A DNA stretch of 64,000 nt, from NCBI RefSeq assembly GCF_022819085.1, contig NZ_JALHAG010000001.1, positions 331,395 to 395,394 on the forward strand, written 5' to 3'. The position numbers were made by a program, and so were the translations under genes. This DNA is from Planococcus ruber (GTDB taxonomy: Bacteria; Bacillota; Bacilli; Bacillales_A; Planococcaceae). Shown here piece by piece: positions 36,833-45,523 of the stretch. The notes beneath the pieces are model-generated. The model saw nothing but the letters and a program-made list of their open reading frames with translations. It ran no database searches and had not been told where the DNA came from. The stretch's first letter is position 1, and each line of letters starts with the position of its first letter.

Positions 36833-37132
36833 TTGAAATCCATTACAACAGATGAATTGCAGGAAATCGTCGAACGCGGCGAAGAAATTTACTTGATAGA
36901 TGTGCGTGAAAACGAAGAAGTGGCTTATGGCATGATACCCGGAGCGAAGCACATTCCGCTCGGGCAGCTGCCAGAACGGCTAGATGAACTGGAGGCAGGT
37001 ACTGCTGTCCACGTCATCTGCAAAGCTGGCGGAAGAAGTGCGATGGCATGCGACTTTTTGGAAGCAAACGGCATTGAAACCGTTAATATTGAAGGCGGCA
37101 TGATGAACTGGAACGGGGAAGTCATCGCTTAA
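36833..37132 (+). CDS. Rhodanese-like domain protein
   Basis: A 99-residue single-domain rhodanese, a cytoplasmic sulfur transferase that carries a persulfide on its active cysteine. Family marks: LIDVRENEEVAYGMIPGAKH near residue 21 and the active loop CKAGGRS with Cys63. TTG start at 36833 behind AGGAGGAAATAAG. It is transcribed alone, between two terminators. Partner and sulfur acceptor cannot be told from the sequence. Confidence 0.92.
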   Translation: MKSITTDELQEIVERGEEIYLIDVRENEEVAYGMIPGAKHIPLGQLPERLDELEAGTAVHVICKAGGRSAMACDFLEANGIETVNIEGGMMNWNGEVIA

Positions 37133-37136
37133 AGAG

Positions 37137-37178
37137 AAAACAAGCCATGCAGCTGAAAGCCGCATGGCTTGTTTTTTT
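37137..37178. terminator. Bidirectional terminator between rhodanese and TRIC genes
   Basis: AAAACAAGCCATGC (37137-37150) and GCATGGCTTGTTTT (37162-37175), with A-run and T-run on the two sides; it serves both convergent genes. Confidence 0.92.
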
Positions 37179-37783
37179 TACGGCAGCTGAATTTTTCTGG
37201 ACGGCAGCCGCCATTTATACGTATAAGACAGGATGCGCAAAATGGTGATGGCAAGGAACAGCCCGTACAAGACAGCATCTGAGCGAATCATGTCGATGCT
37301 GATCAAGATGCCTGCAATGGCCGCCCACAGCGCATAGATTTCCGCTTTCAGGACGAGCGGCTTTCTACCTGCCAATAAATCACGGATCATGCCGCCGCCG
37401 GAACCGGTTAAAATGGCGGCTACCATGACAGCGATAATCGGCATGTCCAAATCAACAGCATATAACGCGCCTTGTACAGCAAATGCCGACAAGCCGATTG
37501 CATCAAAGAAATTGCCCCACCTGCTCCACGGTCCGAGCAATTTATGCGGGAAAAGAAAAACGATGGTAATCGAAATGGCTGCTAATTGGAACATCATTTC
37601 CTGTTCCCACAGAGCGGAAACGGGAACGCCAATCAGTAAATTGCGGATCGCCCCTCCACCGAACGCGGTAACGACTCCGAGAAGATAAACGCCAAAAATA
37701 TCATATTCTTCTTCCATTGCGATAATCGCACCGGAAATGGCAAACGCGACGGTCCCGATTGCACTTAAAACTTCCCAAGCCAT
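37178..37783 (-). CDS. Trimeric intracellular cation (TRIC) channel family protein (YvgT-like)
   Basis: A 201-residue membrane protein of the UPF0126/TRIC family. It consists of two repeats of three spans plus one; each repeat carries a Gly-rich turn, GGGAIRNLLIG near residue 42 and GSGGGMIRDLLAGRKPLVL near residue 127. Prokaryotic TRIC proteins form K+-permeable trimers. B. subtilis YvgT is of about the same length. GGGGAGGATC precedes the ATG. It is divergent from the next gene with interleaved promoters. Confidence 0.9.
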   Translation of the reverse strand: MAWEVLSAIGTVAFAISGAIIAMEEEYDIFGVYLLGVVTAFGGGAIRNLLIGVPVSALWEQEMMFQLAAISITIVFLFPHKLLGPWSRWGNFFDAIGLSAFAVQGALYAVDLDMPIIAVMVAAILTGSGGGMIRDLLAGRKPLVLKAEIYALWAAIAGILISIDMIRSDAVLYGLFLAITILRILSYTYKWRLPSRKIQLP

Positions 37784-37817
37784 TGCACTGATCCTCCCCG
37801 AAAAACTAACTCTATGA

Positions 37818-37845
37818 ATTGTATCAGAGTTTGACGCAATTTCAA
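37818..37845 (-). promoter_or_regulatory. Putative promoter of the TRIC gene
   Basis: On the minus strand TTGAAA (37845-37840), 16-base spacer, TACAAT (37823-37818). It overlaps the divergent promoter at 37831-37860. Confidence 0.55.
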
Positions 37846-37860
37846 GTTTCGCGTCATAAT
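37831..37860 (+). promoter_or_regulatory. Putative promoter of the YnbB-like gene
   Basis: TTGACG (37831-37836), 18-base spacer, CATAAT (37855-37860), 33 bases before the start at 37893. Confidence 0.6.
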
Positions 37861-37892
37861 GGATAGGGCATTAAAAAAGAATGGAGATTAAC

Positions 37893-39125
37893 ATGCAGAC
37901 AACAATCCGATCAATAGAAGAAACCATCCAAAAAGAGCTGCGGCATGCAGACGACATCGCTTACTTGAACCAGAAAAAAGTATTGGATGCTTTCCACCGG
38001 CAAAAAGTGAGCGACCATCATTTCCATCCTTCTACAGGCTACGGCTATGACGATGAAGGGCGGGATACATTAGAACGGGTCTATGCCGACGTATTTAAAG
38101 CGGAAGCTGCTTTGGTCCGGCCGCAAATCATTTCCGGAACCCACGCAATCACCATTGCGCTGTTCGGTATGCTGCGCCCGGGGGATGAATTGATGTACAT
38201 TACCGGGAAACCTTATGACACACTGGACTCCATTGTGTCAGGGGGCAAAAAAGATACAGGGTCTTTAAGAGATTTCGGCATTGGCTATCAGCACATCGAT
38301 TTGACTTCAAAAAATGAGGTGGATTGGCCAGCTGTCGAGCAAAAGATTTCTGGAAAAACGAAAGTGATTGCGATCCAAAGATCAAGGGGATACGACACGC
38401 GCCCTTCTTTCACAGTTGATCAAATTGAAGAAATGGTTCGTCGTGTCAGAACGATTAAAGAAGATGCCGTTATTTTTGTGGACAATTGCTACGGCGAATT
38501 TGTCGAAGAGCGGGAACCGATTGAAGCGGGGGCAGACCTCATTGCCGGATCGTTGATTAAAAATCCGGGGGGCGGAATGGCGAAAATCGGTGGCTATATT
38601 GCCGGAAAAGCAGATTTAGTCGAAAAATGCGGTTACCGGATGACTTCACCGGGTATAGGAGGAGAGGCAGGAGCTTCATTAAATGCCTTGCCGGATATGT
38701 ACCAAGGGTTTTTCATGGCTCCCCATATCGTATCGCAAGCATTAAAAGGCGCGATTTTTACGTCAGCCCTATTAGAATCGGTGGGCATGGAAACGACGCC
38801 GCATTATTCGGCGCTGCGGACCGACCTCATTCAGTCCGTTTCTTTTAAAACAGCTGAACAGATGATCGCTTTTTGCCAAACGATCCAAAACAGTTCTCCG
38901 GTGAATGCGCAATTCAAGCCGGAACCCGCTTATATGCCAGGATATGAAGACGATGTCATCATGGCAGCCGGAACATTTGTCCAAGGCTCAAGCATCGAAC
39001 TTACAGCAGACGGCCCGATTCGGCCGCCCTATACCGCTTTCGTGCAAGGCGGATTGACTTATGAACATGTAAAAATTGCTGTGTTGAATTCAATCGCAGC
39101 TTTAGAAGAAGCTGGTCTTTTATAA
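37893..39125 (+). CDS. ynbB: PLP-dependent methionine gamma-lyase family protein (YnbB-like)
   Basis: A 410-residue fold-type I PLP enzyme of the aluminium-resistance/YnbB family (Cys/Met metabolism superfamily). STGYGYDDEGRDTLERVYAD lies near residue 48, SGTHAIT near residue 82, and the probable PLP lysine is in AGSLIKNPGGG near residue 222. True substrate is unknown. The same gene precedes glnR-glnA in B. subtilis. The ATG at 37893 follows ATGGAGATT with normal spacing; an in-frame ATG at 37881 lies inside that site. Confidence 0.9.
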   Translation: MQTTIRSIEETIQKELRHADDIAYLNQKKVLDAFHRQKVSDHHFHPSTGYGYDDEGRDTLERVYADVFKAEAALVRPQIISGTHAITIALFGMLRPGDELMYITGKPYDTLDSIVSGGKKDTGSLRDFGIGYQHIDLTSKNEVDWPAVEQKISGKTKVIAIQRSRGYDTRPSFTVDQIEEMVRRVRTIKEDAVIFVDNCYGEFVEEREPIEAGADLIAGSLIKNPGGGMAKIGGYIAGKADLVEKCGYRMTSPGIGGEAGASLNALPDMYQGFFMAPHIVSQALKGAIFTSALLESVGMETTPHYSALRTDLIQSVSFKTAEQMIAFCQTIQNSSPVNAQFKPEPAYMPGYEDDVIMAAGTFVQGSSIELTADGPIRPPYTAFVQGGLTYEHVKIAVLNSIAALEEAGLL

Positions 39126-39128
39126 GTG

Positions 39129-39160
39129 TTCCTGCACTTGAAAGAGTGCAGGAATATTTT
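39129..39160 (+). terminator. ynbB terminator
   Basis: TTCCTGCACT (39129-39138) and AGTGCAGGAA (39145-39154) followed by TATTTTT. Confidence 0.88.
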
Positions 39161-39162
39161 TA

Positions 39163-39179
39163 TGTCAGGTAATGTAACA
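39163..39179. promoter_or_regulatory. GlnR box of the glnRA promoter
   Basis: TGTCAGGTAATGTAACA, an exact match to TGTNA-N7-TNACA. A weaker site with two mismatches, TGACAACTTTCCTGACG, overlaps the -35 region at 39186-39202. Confidence 0.85.
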
Positions 39180-39184
39180 TGTGA

Positions 39185-39213
39185 TTGACAACTTTCCTGA
39201 CGTGTCTTATACT
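39185..39213 (+). promoter_or_regulatory. glnRA sigma-A promoter
   Basis: TTGACA (39185-39190), 17-base spacer, TATACT (39208-39213): almost consensus, directly behind the GlnR box. Confidence 0.88.
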
Positions 39214-39246
39214 GAAAGAGTAGTAAAACTGAAAAGGGTGAAAACA

Positions 39247-39630
39247 ATGACGAATCGGGTTCGTCGGACGATGCCGCTTCTGCCCATCAGCATTGTGATG
39301 CAGCTGACAGAATTGACTGCGCGCCAGATCCGCTATTACGAAGAGCATGAATTGATCAGCCCAGCCCGTACAGAAGGCAATAAACGCATGTTCTCATTGA
39401 ATGATGTCGATACGCTGCTCGAAATTAAAGAGTATCTGGAGCAGGGATTGAATATGGCGGGGATCAAGAAAATCTATAACCTGAAAGACCAACCAGAAAA
39501 CGAAAAGGCTGAACCCAAAAATATCAGCGACGCAGAATTGCGCAGAATTTTAAGGGAAGAAATGCAGCAGCTTCGCTCTTATGAACGCGGAGGCTTACGG
39601 CAAGGTGATTTATCTCGCTTTTTCAAATGA
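39247..39630 (+). CDS. glnR: Nitrogen regulator GlnR (MerR family)
   Basis: A 127-residue MerR-type repressor. The HTH reads [20 protein letters not shown] near residue 21, followed by the wing ([19 protein letters not shown]) and a C-terminal tail that senses feedback-inhibited glutamine synthetase. ATG at 39247 follows AAAAGGGTGAAAA; upstream in-frame codons cover the promoter. It is somewhat shorter than B. subtilis GlnR (135). It represses its own operon through the box at 39163. Confidence 0.95.
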   Translation: MTNRVRRTMPLLPISIVMQLTELTARQIRYYEEHELISPARTEGNKRMFSLNDVDTLLEIKEYLEQGLNMAGIKKIYNLKDQPENEKAEPKNISDAELRRILREEMQQLRSYERGGLRQGDLSRFFK

Positions 39631-39671
39631 GGCGAGTGAATATAAAACTTACATAGGAGAGTGGAAAGAAG

Positions 39672-41006
39672 ATGAGCAAGTATACTAAAGAAGACATTAA
39701 GCGATTAGTGAAAGAAGAAGAAGTCAACTTTATCCGTTTACAGTTTACAGACATTCTCGGCGTAATCAAAAATGTTGAAATTCCGACTTCTCAATTGGAC
39801 AAAGCACTCGACAACAAAATGATGTTTGACGGTTCTTCTATCGACGGATTCGTTCGCATCGAAGAATCAGACATGTACTTGTTCCCTGACCTGGATACGT
39901 GGGTTGTATTTCCGTGGATTACAGGAAAAGGGAAAGTAGCCCGTTTAATCTGCGACATCTACCGTGCAGACGGAACTCCGTTTGAAGGAGATCCGCGCAA
40001 CAACTTAAAACGCGTTCTGAAAGAAATGGAAGAAATGGGCTTCACGCATTTCAATCTAGGGCCAGAGCCGGAATTCTTCTTGTTCAAATTGGATGCAAGC
40101 GGAGAGCCTTCTCTTGAATTAAACGACAACGGCGGATACTTCGACTTGGCACCGATGGACCTTGGCGAAAACTGCCGCCGCGACATCGTATTGGAATTGG
40201 AGGAAATGGGCTTTGAAATTGAAGCTTCCCACCACGAAGTGGCTCCAGGACAGCACGAAATCGATTTTAAATACGCAGACGCCATCAAAGCTTGCGACGA
40301 TATCCAAACATTTAAATTAGTGGTGAAAACGATTGCCCGTAAACATGGCCTGCATGCTACTTTCATGCCAAAACCGCTTTTCGGCGTCAACGGTTCAGGA
40401 ATGCATATGAACGTTTCGTTGTTTAAAGACAAAGTGAATGCCTTCCTCGATGAAGACGGCGAATTGAAATTGAGCGAAACAGCTTACCAGTTCCTAGCGG
40501 GAATTTTAGAGCATGCCCAAGGATTTACAGCTGTTACGAACCCGACGGTCAACTCTTACAAGCGTTTAGTTCCTGGATACGAAGCACCGTGCTACGTGGC
40601 TTGGTCTGGCCAAAACCGCAGCCCGTTGATCCGCATCCCAGCTTCCCGCGGCTTGTCGACTCGCGTAGAAGTCCGTTCAGTTGACCCATCGGCGAACCCT
40701 TACTTGGCAATGGCGGTTCTTTTGAGTGCGGGCCTTGACGGCATTAAAAAGAAACTGGAAGCACCGAAGCCGGTTGACCGCAATATCTATGCTATGAACA
40801 AAAAAGAGCGTGAAGCAGTAGGCATCAAAGATCTTCCGCCGACATTATATGCTGCATTGCAAGAGCTTCAAAATGACGAAGTCATGACAAAAGCTCTTGG
40901 AAGCCACATCTTGAACAATTTCGTCGAAGCGAAAGAAATCGAATGGGACATGTTCCGCATCGCTGTGCACCCATGGGAGCGCGAGCAATATCTCAAAATG
41001 TATTAA
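39672..41006 (+). CDS. glnA: Glutamine synthetase, type I
   Basis: A 444-residue GSI-alpha enzyme that forms glutamine from glutamate, ammonia and ATP in a dodecamer. Motifs: FDGSSIDGF near residue 54, GPEPEFFLF near residue 129, the ATP-site NGSGMHMN near residue 240, and the substrate loop [19 protein letters not shown] near residue 293. The adenylylation loop of beta-type enzymes is not present. Forty-one bases separate it from glnR. Feedback-inhibited GS controls GlnR. Confidence 0.99.
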   Translation: MSKYTKEDIKRLVKEEEVNFIRLQFTDILGVIKNVEIPTSQLDKALDNKMMFDGSSIDGFVRIEESDMYLFPDLDTWVVFPWITGKGKVARLICDIYRADGTPFEGDPRNNLKRVLKEMEEMGFTHFNLGPEPEFFLFKLDASGEPSLELNDNGGYFDLAPMDLGENCRRDIVLELEEMGFEIEASHHEVAPGQHEIDFKYADAIKACDDIQTFKLVVKTIARKHGLHATFMPKPLFGVNGSGMHMNVSLFKDKVNAFLDEDGELKLSETAYQFLAGILEHAQGFTAVTNPTVNSYKRLVPGYEAPCYVAWSGQNRSPLIRIPASRGLSTRVEVRSVDPSANPYLAMAVLLSAGLDGIKKKLEAPKPVDRNIYAMNKKEREAVGIKDLPPTLYAALQELQNDEVMTKALGSHILNNFVEAKEIEWDMFRIAVHPWEREQYLKMY

Positions 41007-41015
41007 TCAGTTCGG

Positions 41016-41047
41016 CTGCAAGGGCTTTAAAGCTCTTGCAGTTTTTT
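41016..41047 (+). terminator. glnA terminator
   Basis: CTGCAAGGGCTTT and AAAGCTCTTGCAG with one mismatch, around 41016-41041, followed by TTTTTTATT. Confidence 0.88.
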
Positions 41048-41111
41048 ATTTTACAAAAGAAGGAGGAAAGGGCAAGCTGCATCCAGAACTTTTTAATAAG
41101 GAGGTGAGCTG

Positions 41112-41336
41112 ATGCCTAAATTTGTGATCCAATACTTTTTGGAAAAAGGGCTGGCTGTTGAACGGACAGTTGAAGCCGCTAGCCGTGATCAAATAGCTGA
41201 TATGGCACTTTCAGAAAAAATTGTCCGTTTTGAAGACAATTTTGGGGAATTAAACCTTTTCAGCAAAGAGGACGTAAAATTAGTGAAGATTAAGAATTAC
41301 ACTGAACCGGTCACCACTTCGCGAAGAGGGGGATAA
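41112..41336 (+). CDS. Small protein of unknown function
   Basis: A 74-residue protein I do not recognise. It starts PKFVIQYFLEKGLAVERTV, then has AASRDQIADMA and a Lys-rich end with VKLVKIKNY. AAGGAGGTGA precedes the ATG. Its build (strand, Gly turn, Val-rich strand, Arg-Asp helix, late V-K-x-I strand) parallels the 64-residue product at 42274, so the two look like paralogues. No membrane span or metal motif is seen. Confidence 0.65.
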   Translation: MPKFVIQYFLEKGLAVERTVEAASRDQIADMALSEKIVRFEDNFGELNLFSKEDVKLVKIKNYTEPVTTSRRGG

Positions 41337-41460
41337 TAAAGCGGGAACTAAGGGTTATAAGTTTAACATTCAGGGTATTAGTAAAATAGGCTTTCTAAAT
41401 TTAATGATCCGTACTGAGTTTTCTTTGAAAGCGCAAGGAAAATTTTGTGGGGGTGATTAG

Positions 41461-41667
41461 ATGAAAAAAATTCAAGGGATTGAAAATCTTTTAATATACT
41501 TGAATTCAAAAGAATGCCCAATGACTGAAGCGCAAATCCGAAATTTGATAACCCTGCGGACAATACCGCACAGCCAGCCTTTTGGCGACATGTTGATATT
41601 TGACAAAGATCATATCGACTGGTGGGTAACTGAACAGAGGAACCAACTCAGTAGGTTAACAGAATAG
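41461..41667 (+). CDS. Small helix-turn-helix (excisionase-like) protein
   Basis: A 68-residue protein. The pattern MTEAQIRNLITLRTIPHSQP followed by FGDMLIFDKDHIDWWV resembles the HTH_17/excisionase fold, in which a short wing (F-x-x-D-x-I-x-x-W) follows the recognition helix. Upstream GGGGGTGATT gives a good start at 41461. Target unknown; such proteins occur in mobile elements and also as free-standing regulators. A terminator follows. Confidence 0.6.
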   Translation: MKKIQGIENLLIYLNSKECPMTEAQIRNLITLRTIPHSQPFGDMLIFDKDHIDWWVTEQRNQLSRLTE

Positions 41668-41677
41668 ACCGCAATCC

Positions 41678-41720
41678 ACCCGATGCCAAGCCTTGAAAAG
41701 TGACTGGCATCGGGGTTTTG
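41678..41720 (+). terminator. Terminator after the HTH gene
   Basis: CCCGATGCCA (41679-41688) and TGGCATCGGG (41705-41714), then GTTTTG. Confidence 0.85.
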
Positions 41721-41789
41721 CCTTTTCGGTAACTTTTGATGGAGTTATGCGTCTTATTTAGCAGTACGGAAACAATGGAGGAATGGCGA

Positions 41790-42215
41790 ATGCGCTTTTT
41801 AAAATATTTTCTTGTATTTGCAATCATTTTGGCGGCGGCAGGCATTGGCGTTTATTATGTCGGCACAAATATCGCTTCGGATAAAATCGTGGAAGAAGCC
41901 ACGAGCGAACTTGCAGAGAGCGGAAAAATGGATGAAATCAAAACCTATGTAGAAAAGGACCCGCAATTGTCTGGTTATATTGAAGAGGCTAAAGAAGCGG
42001 AAGGCCGTGATCTACCTATCAAAACTAAAGGCGAGGCGACTCGTGTATTAATCCAAAAAGTGGGCATCAGTGAATTGAAAACGATGCAGTCGGAAGTGAA
42101 AAAAGGCACTATGACCCAGCAGGAAGCGATTCAAAAGCTCGAAACCCAATTAAGCGAAGAAGAGATGCTTGCGCTGAAAGTTCTCGCTTACAAGGAATTA
42201 TATAAACAGCAATAA
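41790..42215 (+). CDS. Membrane-anchored or secreted protein of unknown function
   Basis: A 141-residue protein. A basic start and hydrophobic stretch (RFLKYFLVFAIILAAAGIGV) make an uncleaved anchor or signal; no lipobox Cys is seen. The rest is charged and helical, facing outside if anchored. The end reads EEEMLALKVLAYKELYKQQ. ATG at 41790 follows GGAGG by eight bases; an in-frame ATG at 41775 overlaps that site. I do not recognise the family and assign no function. Confidence 0.7.
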   Translation: MRFLKYFLVFAIILAAAGIGVYYVGTNIASDKIVEEATSELAESGKMDEIKTYVEKDPQLSGYIEEAKEAEGRDLPIKTKGEATRVLIQKVGISELKTMQSEVKKGTMTQQEAIQKLETQLSEEEMLALKVLAYKELYKQQ

Positions 42216-42218
42216 GCA

Positions 42219-42273
42219 GAAGGCTGTGTTAAACTGGTAAAAGAGTTCAAATGACACAGTTTAGGAGGCCTTC
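42219..42273 (+). other. Leader fold enclosing the ribosome binding site of the next gene
   Basis: Outer arms GAAGGC (42219-42224) and GCCTTC (42268-42273), inner arms AAACTG (42231-42236) and CAGTTT (42257-42262). The AGGAGG of the following gene is between inner and outer 3' arms, so the fold could limit ribosome access. Confidence 0.4.
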
Positions 42274-42468
42274 ATGAAAACATTCCAAGTCGAATTTTAT
42301 TTTGATCAAGGCAATACCATTGTGCAAAATGTAAAAGGAACCGACCGCGAATCTGCATTGAACAAAATCCCGTCTAATGGCACGTATGAGATGGTCGATG
42401 AAGTGACCGGAAAACTTTACCGCATCACCATCAATCTTGTTAAATATATAGTTGTCACTGAAATTTAA
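42274..42468 (+). CDS. Small protein of unknown function, paralogue-like to the 41112 product
   Basis: A 64-residue protein: FQVEFYFDQGNTIVQNV, then GTDRESALNKI and a C-terminal YRITINLVKYIVVTEI. It shares order and spacing of elements with the 74-residue product at 41112. TTTAGGAGGCC precedes the ATG. Short proteins of this sort are found in phages and as chromosomal singletons; function unknown. Confidence 0.65.
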   Translation: MKTFQVEFYFDQGNTIVQNVKGTDRESALNKIPSNGTYEMVDEVTGKLYRITINLVKYIVVTEI

Positions 42469-42473
42469 CGTTT

Positions 42474-42504
42474 AGGCATCCTTCATTTGAAGGATGCCTT
42501 TTCC
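42474..42504 (+). terminator. Terminator after the 64-residue gene
   Basis: AGGCATCCTTC (42474-42484), loop ATTT, GAAGGATGCCT (42489-42499), then TTT. Confidence 0.9.
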
Positions 42505-42534
42505 ATGCGGAAATAACTTGAAGGAGTGATTGGA

Positions 42535-43266
42535 ATGATTTATAAAGGGCCGAGTGCATACAATGAGGAAAGCTTTCTGGAAAATTATTTAAAGCGGCGC
42601 AACCGGGAGGAAAGCCCGAATAATGCGATTGAAAAACCGATACTGATGGAACTTATCCAGACGGTAAAGGGGCAGGACGTATTGGACTTAGGATGCGGAG
42701 ATGCGGCATATGGATTGGATTTGATGGAAATAGGGGCGAGGAGCTATACAGGAATTGAAGGATCAAAGCAGATGGCTGAACTCGCGAAAAAAACAACAGC
42801 CGGATCGGGCATTCAAATAATAAACGAATCGCTTGAAGCCGCCGATTTGGGAGATGGCATCTATGATTTGGTGACGTCGCGTTTTGTCGTCCATTATCTT
42901 CGTGACATTGAAAGCCTATTTGCAAAAGTCCATGCCTCGCTAAAGGAAAAAGGGCGCTTCATTTTCAGCATTCAGCATCCGCTGACTACATCTTCTTTTA
43001 AGAGCAAAGAACAAAGCGGCAGAAGAGAAGATTGGATTGTGGATGATTATTTTATTGAAGGTGAACGGAATGAACCATGGATTGATAAGACGGTGAGAAA
43101 ATACCATTGGACAACCGAACATTACATAACGGCTTTGCTGGCTGCTGGATTTCAGTTAAAAGCATTGAGAGAAGGGAAGCCTGAACGGAGCCGCTTTGCG
43201 ACAGAAGAGGAATACATCAGAAGGACTCGTGTGCCGATCATGTTGATCTTTTCGTGTGAAAAGTGA
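42535..43266 (+). CDS. Class I SAM-dependent methyltransferase
   Basis: A 243-residue methyltransferase. The SAM-binding motif I is VLDLGCGDAAYGLDL near residue 50, with the acidic end of strand 2 at YTGIEGS, and motif IV is YDLVTSRFVVHYL near residue 110. Residues 145-243 form a variable cap (SIQHPLTTSSF, then YHWTTEHYITALLAAGFQL). The group is that of small-molecule methyltransferases (Methyltransf_11/25). Substrate cannot be told. ATG at 42535 follows AAGGAGTGA. Confidence 0.85.
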   Translation: MIYKGPSAYNEESFLENYLKRRNREESPNNAIEKPILMELIQTVKGQDVLDLGCGDAAYGLDLMEIGARSYTGIEGSKQMAELAKKTTAGSGIQIINESLEAADLGDGIYDLVTSRFVVHYLRDIESLFAKVHASLKEKGRFIFSIQHPLTTSSFKSKEQSGRREDWIVDDYFIEGERNEPWIDKTVRKYHWTTEHYITALLAAGFQLKALREGKPERSRFATEEEYIRRTRVPIMLIFSCEK

Positions 43267-43276
43267 AATTGATGAA

Positions 43277-43307
43277 AAAAAGAGCTGAGAAATTCTCAGC
43301 TCTTTTC
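43277..43307. terminator. Bidirectional terminator between methyltransferase gene and lexA
   Basis: AAAAGAGCTGAGA (from 43277) and TCTCAGCTCTTTT (to 43306) around a tiny AATT loop, with A and T runs on both sides. Confidence 0.92.
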
Positions 43308-43928
43308 TTAATGAAGTTGGCGGTATACGCCGACTACTTTTCCTAAGATCGAAACTTGTTCGACAATGATTGGATCCATCGATGAGTTTTCTGGCTGTAA
43401 GCGGAAAAAGCCTTCTTCTCTGAAAAAACGTTTTACGGTTGCTTCATCTTCGGCAGTCATCGCAACGACAATATCACCATTATTAGCGGTTTGCTGTTGT
43501 CTGACGACTACATAGTCCCCGTTCAGGATGCCTGCTTCGATCATACTTTCACCCATGATCTCGAGCATGAAAATGTGATCGTCTTCCGTACCATAGGATT
43601 GAGGAAGAGGGAAATACTCTTCAACATTCTCTATCGCTGTAATCGGCAATCCTGCTGTAACTTTACCAATTAACGGGACATGAAGCACAGGGCTTTTGTC
43701 GATTAATGCATCTTCAGTGCTGATAATTTCAATCGCTCTCGGTTTTGTTGGATCTCGGCGGATCAAGCCTTTGCTTTCAAGCCGCGCTAGATGTCCATGG
43801 ACAGTCGAACTGGATGCCAAACCAACTGCTTCTCCGATTTCCCGTACGGAAGGCGGATAGCCTTTAGCCCGGACCTCGTCTTTTATAAATGTCAAAATAT
43901 CTTCCTGCCGTTTTGATACTTTTTTCAA
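43308..43928 (-). CDS. lexA: SOS repressor LexA
   Basis: A 206-residue LexA, matching B. subtilis (205). The N-terminal winged helix has [20 protein letters not shown]; the cleavage site is Ala92-Gly93 (KVTAGLP); the catalytic dyad is Ser128 (MGESM) and Lys166 (EATVKRFF). TTG at 43928 is preferred: AGAGGTG lies six bases upstream, whereas a GTG at 43937 lies inside that site. LexA represses SOS genes until RecA-triggered self-cleavage. The gene is divergent from yneA and its own promoter carries a LexA box. Confidence 0.97.
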   Translation of the reverse strand: MKKVSKRQEDILTFIKDEVRAKGYPPSVREIGEAVGLASSSTVHGHLARLESKGLIRRDPTKPRAIEIISTEDALIDKSPVLHVPLIGKVTAGLPITAIENVEEYFPLPQSYGTEDDHIFMLEIMGESMIEAGILNGDYVVVRQQQTANNGDIVVAMTAEDEATVKRFFREEGFFRLQPENSSMDPIIVEQVSILGKVVGVYRQLH

Positions 43929-43971
43929 CAGTTTCACCTCTTTTTAGTTGTTCAGTATGTTTTCTACCATA

Positions 43972-44000
43972 AGTATACCAACTTGGGATATGAAATGCAA
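43972..44000 (-). promoter_or_regulatory. lexA sigma-A promoter
   Basis: On the minus strand TTGCAT (44000-43995), 17-base spacer, TATACT (43977-43972). Confidence 0.85.
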
Positions 44001-44011
44001 ACATAGGTTCG
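43998..44011. promoter_or_regulatory. LexA box 1, overlapping the lexA -35
   Basis: CAAACATAGGTTCG (minus strand CGAACCTATGTTTG), one mismatch from the consensus CGAAC-N4-GTTCG. Confidence 0.85.
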
Positions 44012-44021
44012 AATTTATTTG

Positions 44022-44050
44022 TTGACAAAAACACCTGTTCGCATTATTAT
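44022..44050 (+). promoter_or_regulatory. yneA operon sigma-A promoter
   Basis: TTGACA (44022-44027), 17-base spacer, TATTAT (44045-44050). Confidence 0.88.
44028..44041. promoter_or_regulatory. LexA box 2, inside the yneA promoter spacer
   Basis: AAAACACCTGTTCG, two mismatches from consensus; located between -35 and -10. Confidence 0.6.
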
Positions 44051-44051
44051 A

Positions 44052-44078
44052 AGAACATACATTCCGAACACACATTCC
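44052..44078. promoter_or_regulatory. LexA boxes 3 and 4, downstream of the yneA -10
   Basis: AGAACATACATTCC (44052-44065) and CGAACACACATTCC (44065-44078) abut each other, sharing one base. Both are imperfect boxes of the type found at B. subtilis yneA. Confidence 0.6.
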
Positions 44079-44093
44079 TAGGAGGCGGTTCAT

Positions 44094-45061
<968 letters not shown>

Positions 45062-45118
45062 TCTATTGCAGAAACTGCCCTTCTTTTGTACGATATGATA
45101 GAAGAAAGGCGGGATTTT

Positions 45119-45352
45119 ATGTTACCACCGGATAAATTAAATCGCATTAATGAATTGTCGCGCAAATCGAAAACGGACGGTTTGTCTATCGAAGAAGCGA
45201 AAGAACAGTCGCTGCTTCGCCAGGAATATTTGCAGACTTTCCGCAAAACGATGCGCGGCACAATTGAAAATGTAAAAGTCATCGACCCGAACGGCAATGA
45301 CGTGACGCCGGAAAAGGTCAAAAATATTCGAGAGAATAAGTATTTGAATTAA
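45119..45352 (+). CDS. ynzC: YnzC family protein (DUF896)
   Basis: A 77-residue protein, same length as B. subtilis YnzC. The DUF896 pattern is complete: INELSRKSKTDGLSIEEAKE, LRQEYLQTFRKTMRGTIENV and DPNGNDVTPEKV. It forms a short helical hairpin; role unknown, third gene of the SOS operon. ATG at 45119 follows GAAAGGCGGG. The stop codon is in the terminator hairpin. Confidence 0.94.
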   Translation: MLPPDKLNRINELSRKSKTDGLSIEEAKEQSLLRQEYLQTFRKTMRGTIENVKVIDPNGNDVTPEKVKNIRENKYLN

Positions 45353-45368
45353 TACTTATTCTCTTTTT
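45331..45368 (+). terminator. Terminator of the yneA operon
   Basis: AGAGAATAAGTATT (45331-45344) and AATACTTATTCTCT (45351-45364), a perfect 14-base stem, then TTTTTT. It includes the end of ynzC. Confidence 0.93.
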
Positions 45369-45451
45369 TTGTTTTCGATTAAACCACTGGACATTTCACG
45401 ACATAACTTCGCCCAAATTACCGATAAACACCGCTGCATGCGGTTTACTAG

Positions 45452-45480
45452 TTGTATTCTTTTCTATTGTTGACTACACT
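45452..45480 (+). promoter_or_regulatory. Putative tkt promoter
   Basis: TTGTAT (45452-45457), 17-base spacer, TACACT (45475-45480), 43 bases before the start. Confidence 0.7.
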
Positions 45481-45523
45481 AGAAAAGGATCTATATTTTT
45501 TTGTAGAAGAGAGGATGTTTTTC

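Noticed and set aside
41461-41667. Excisionase-like gene as part of a prophage
   Set aside because: No integrase, attachment-site repeats or phage structural genes are near; only a weak HTH_17 resemblance.
45427-45450. Small hairpin AAACACCGC/GCGGTTT before tkt
   Set aside because: It has no T-run and lies upstream of the promoter; probably without function or a minor remnant.
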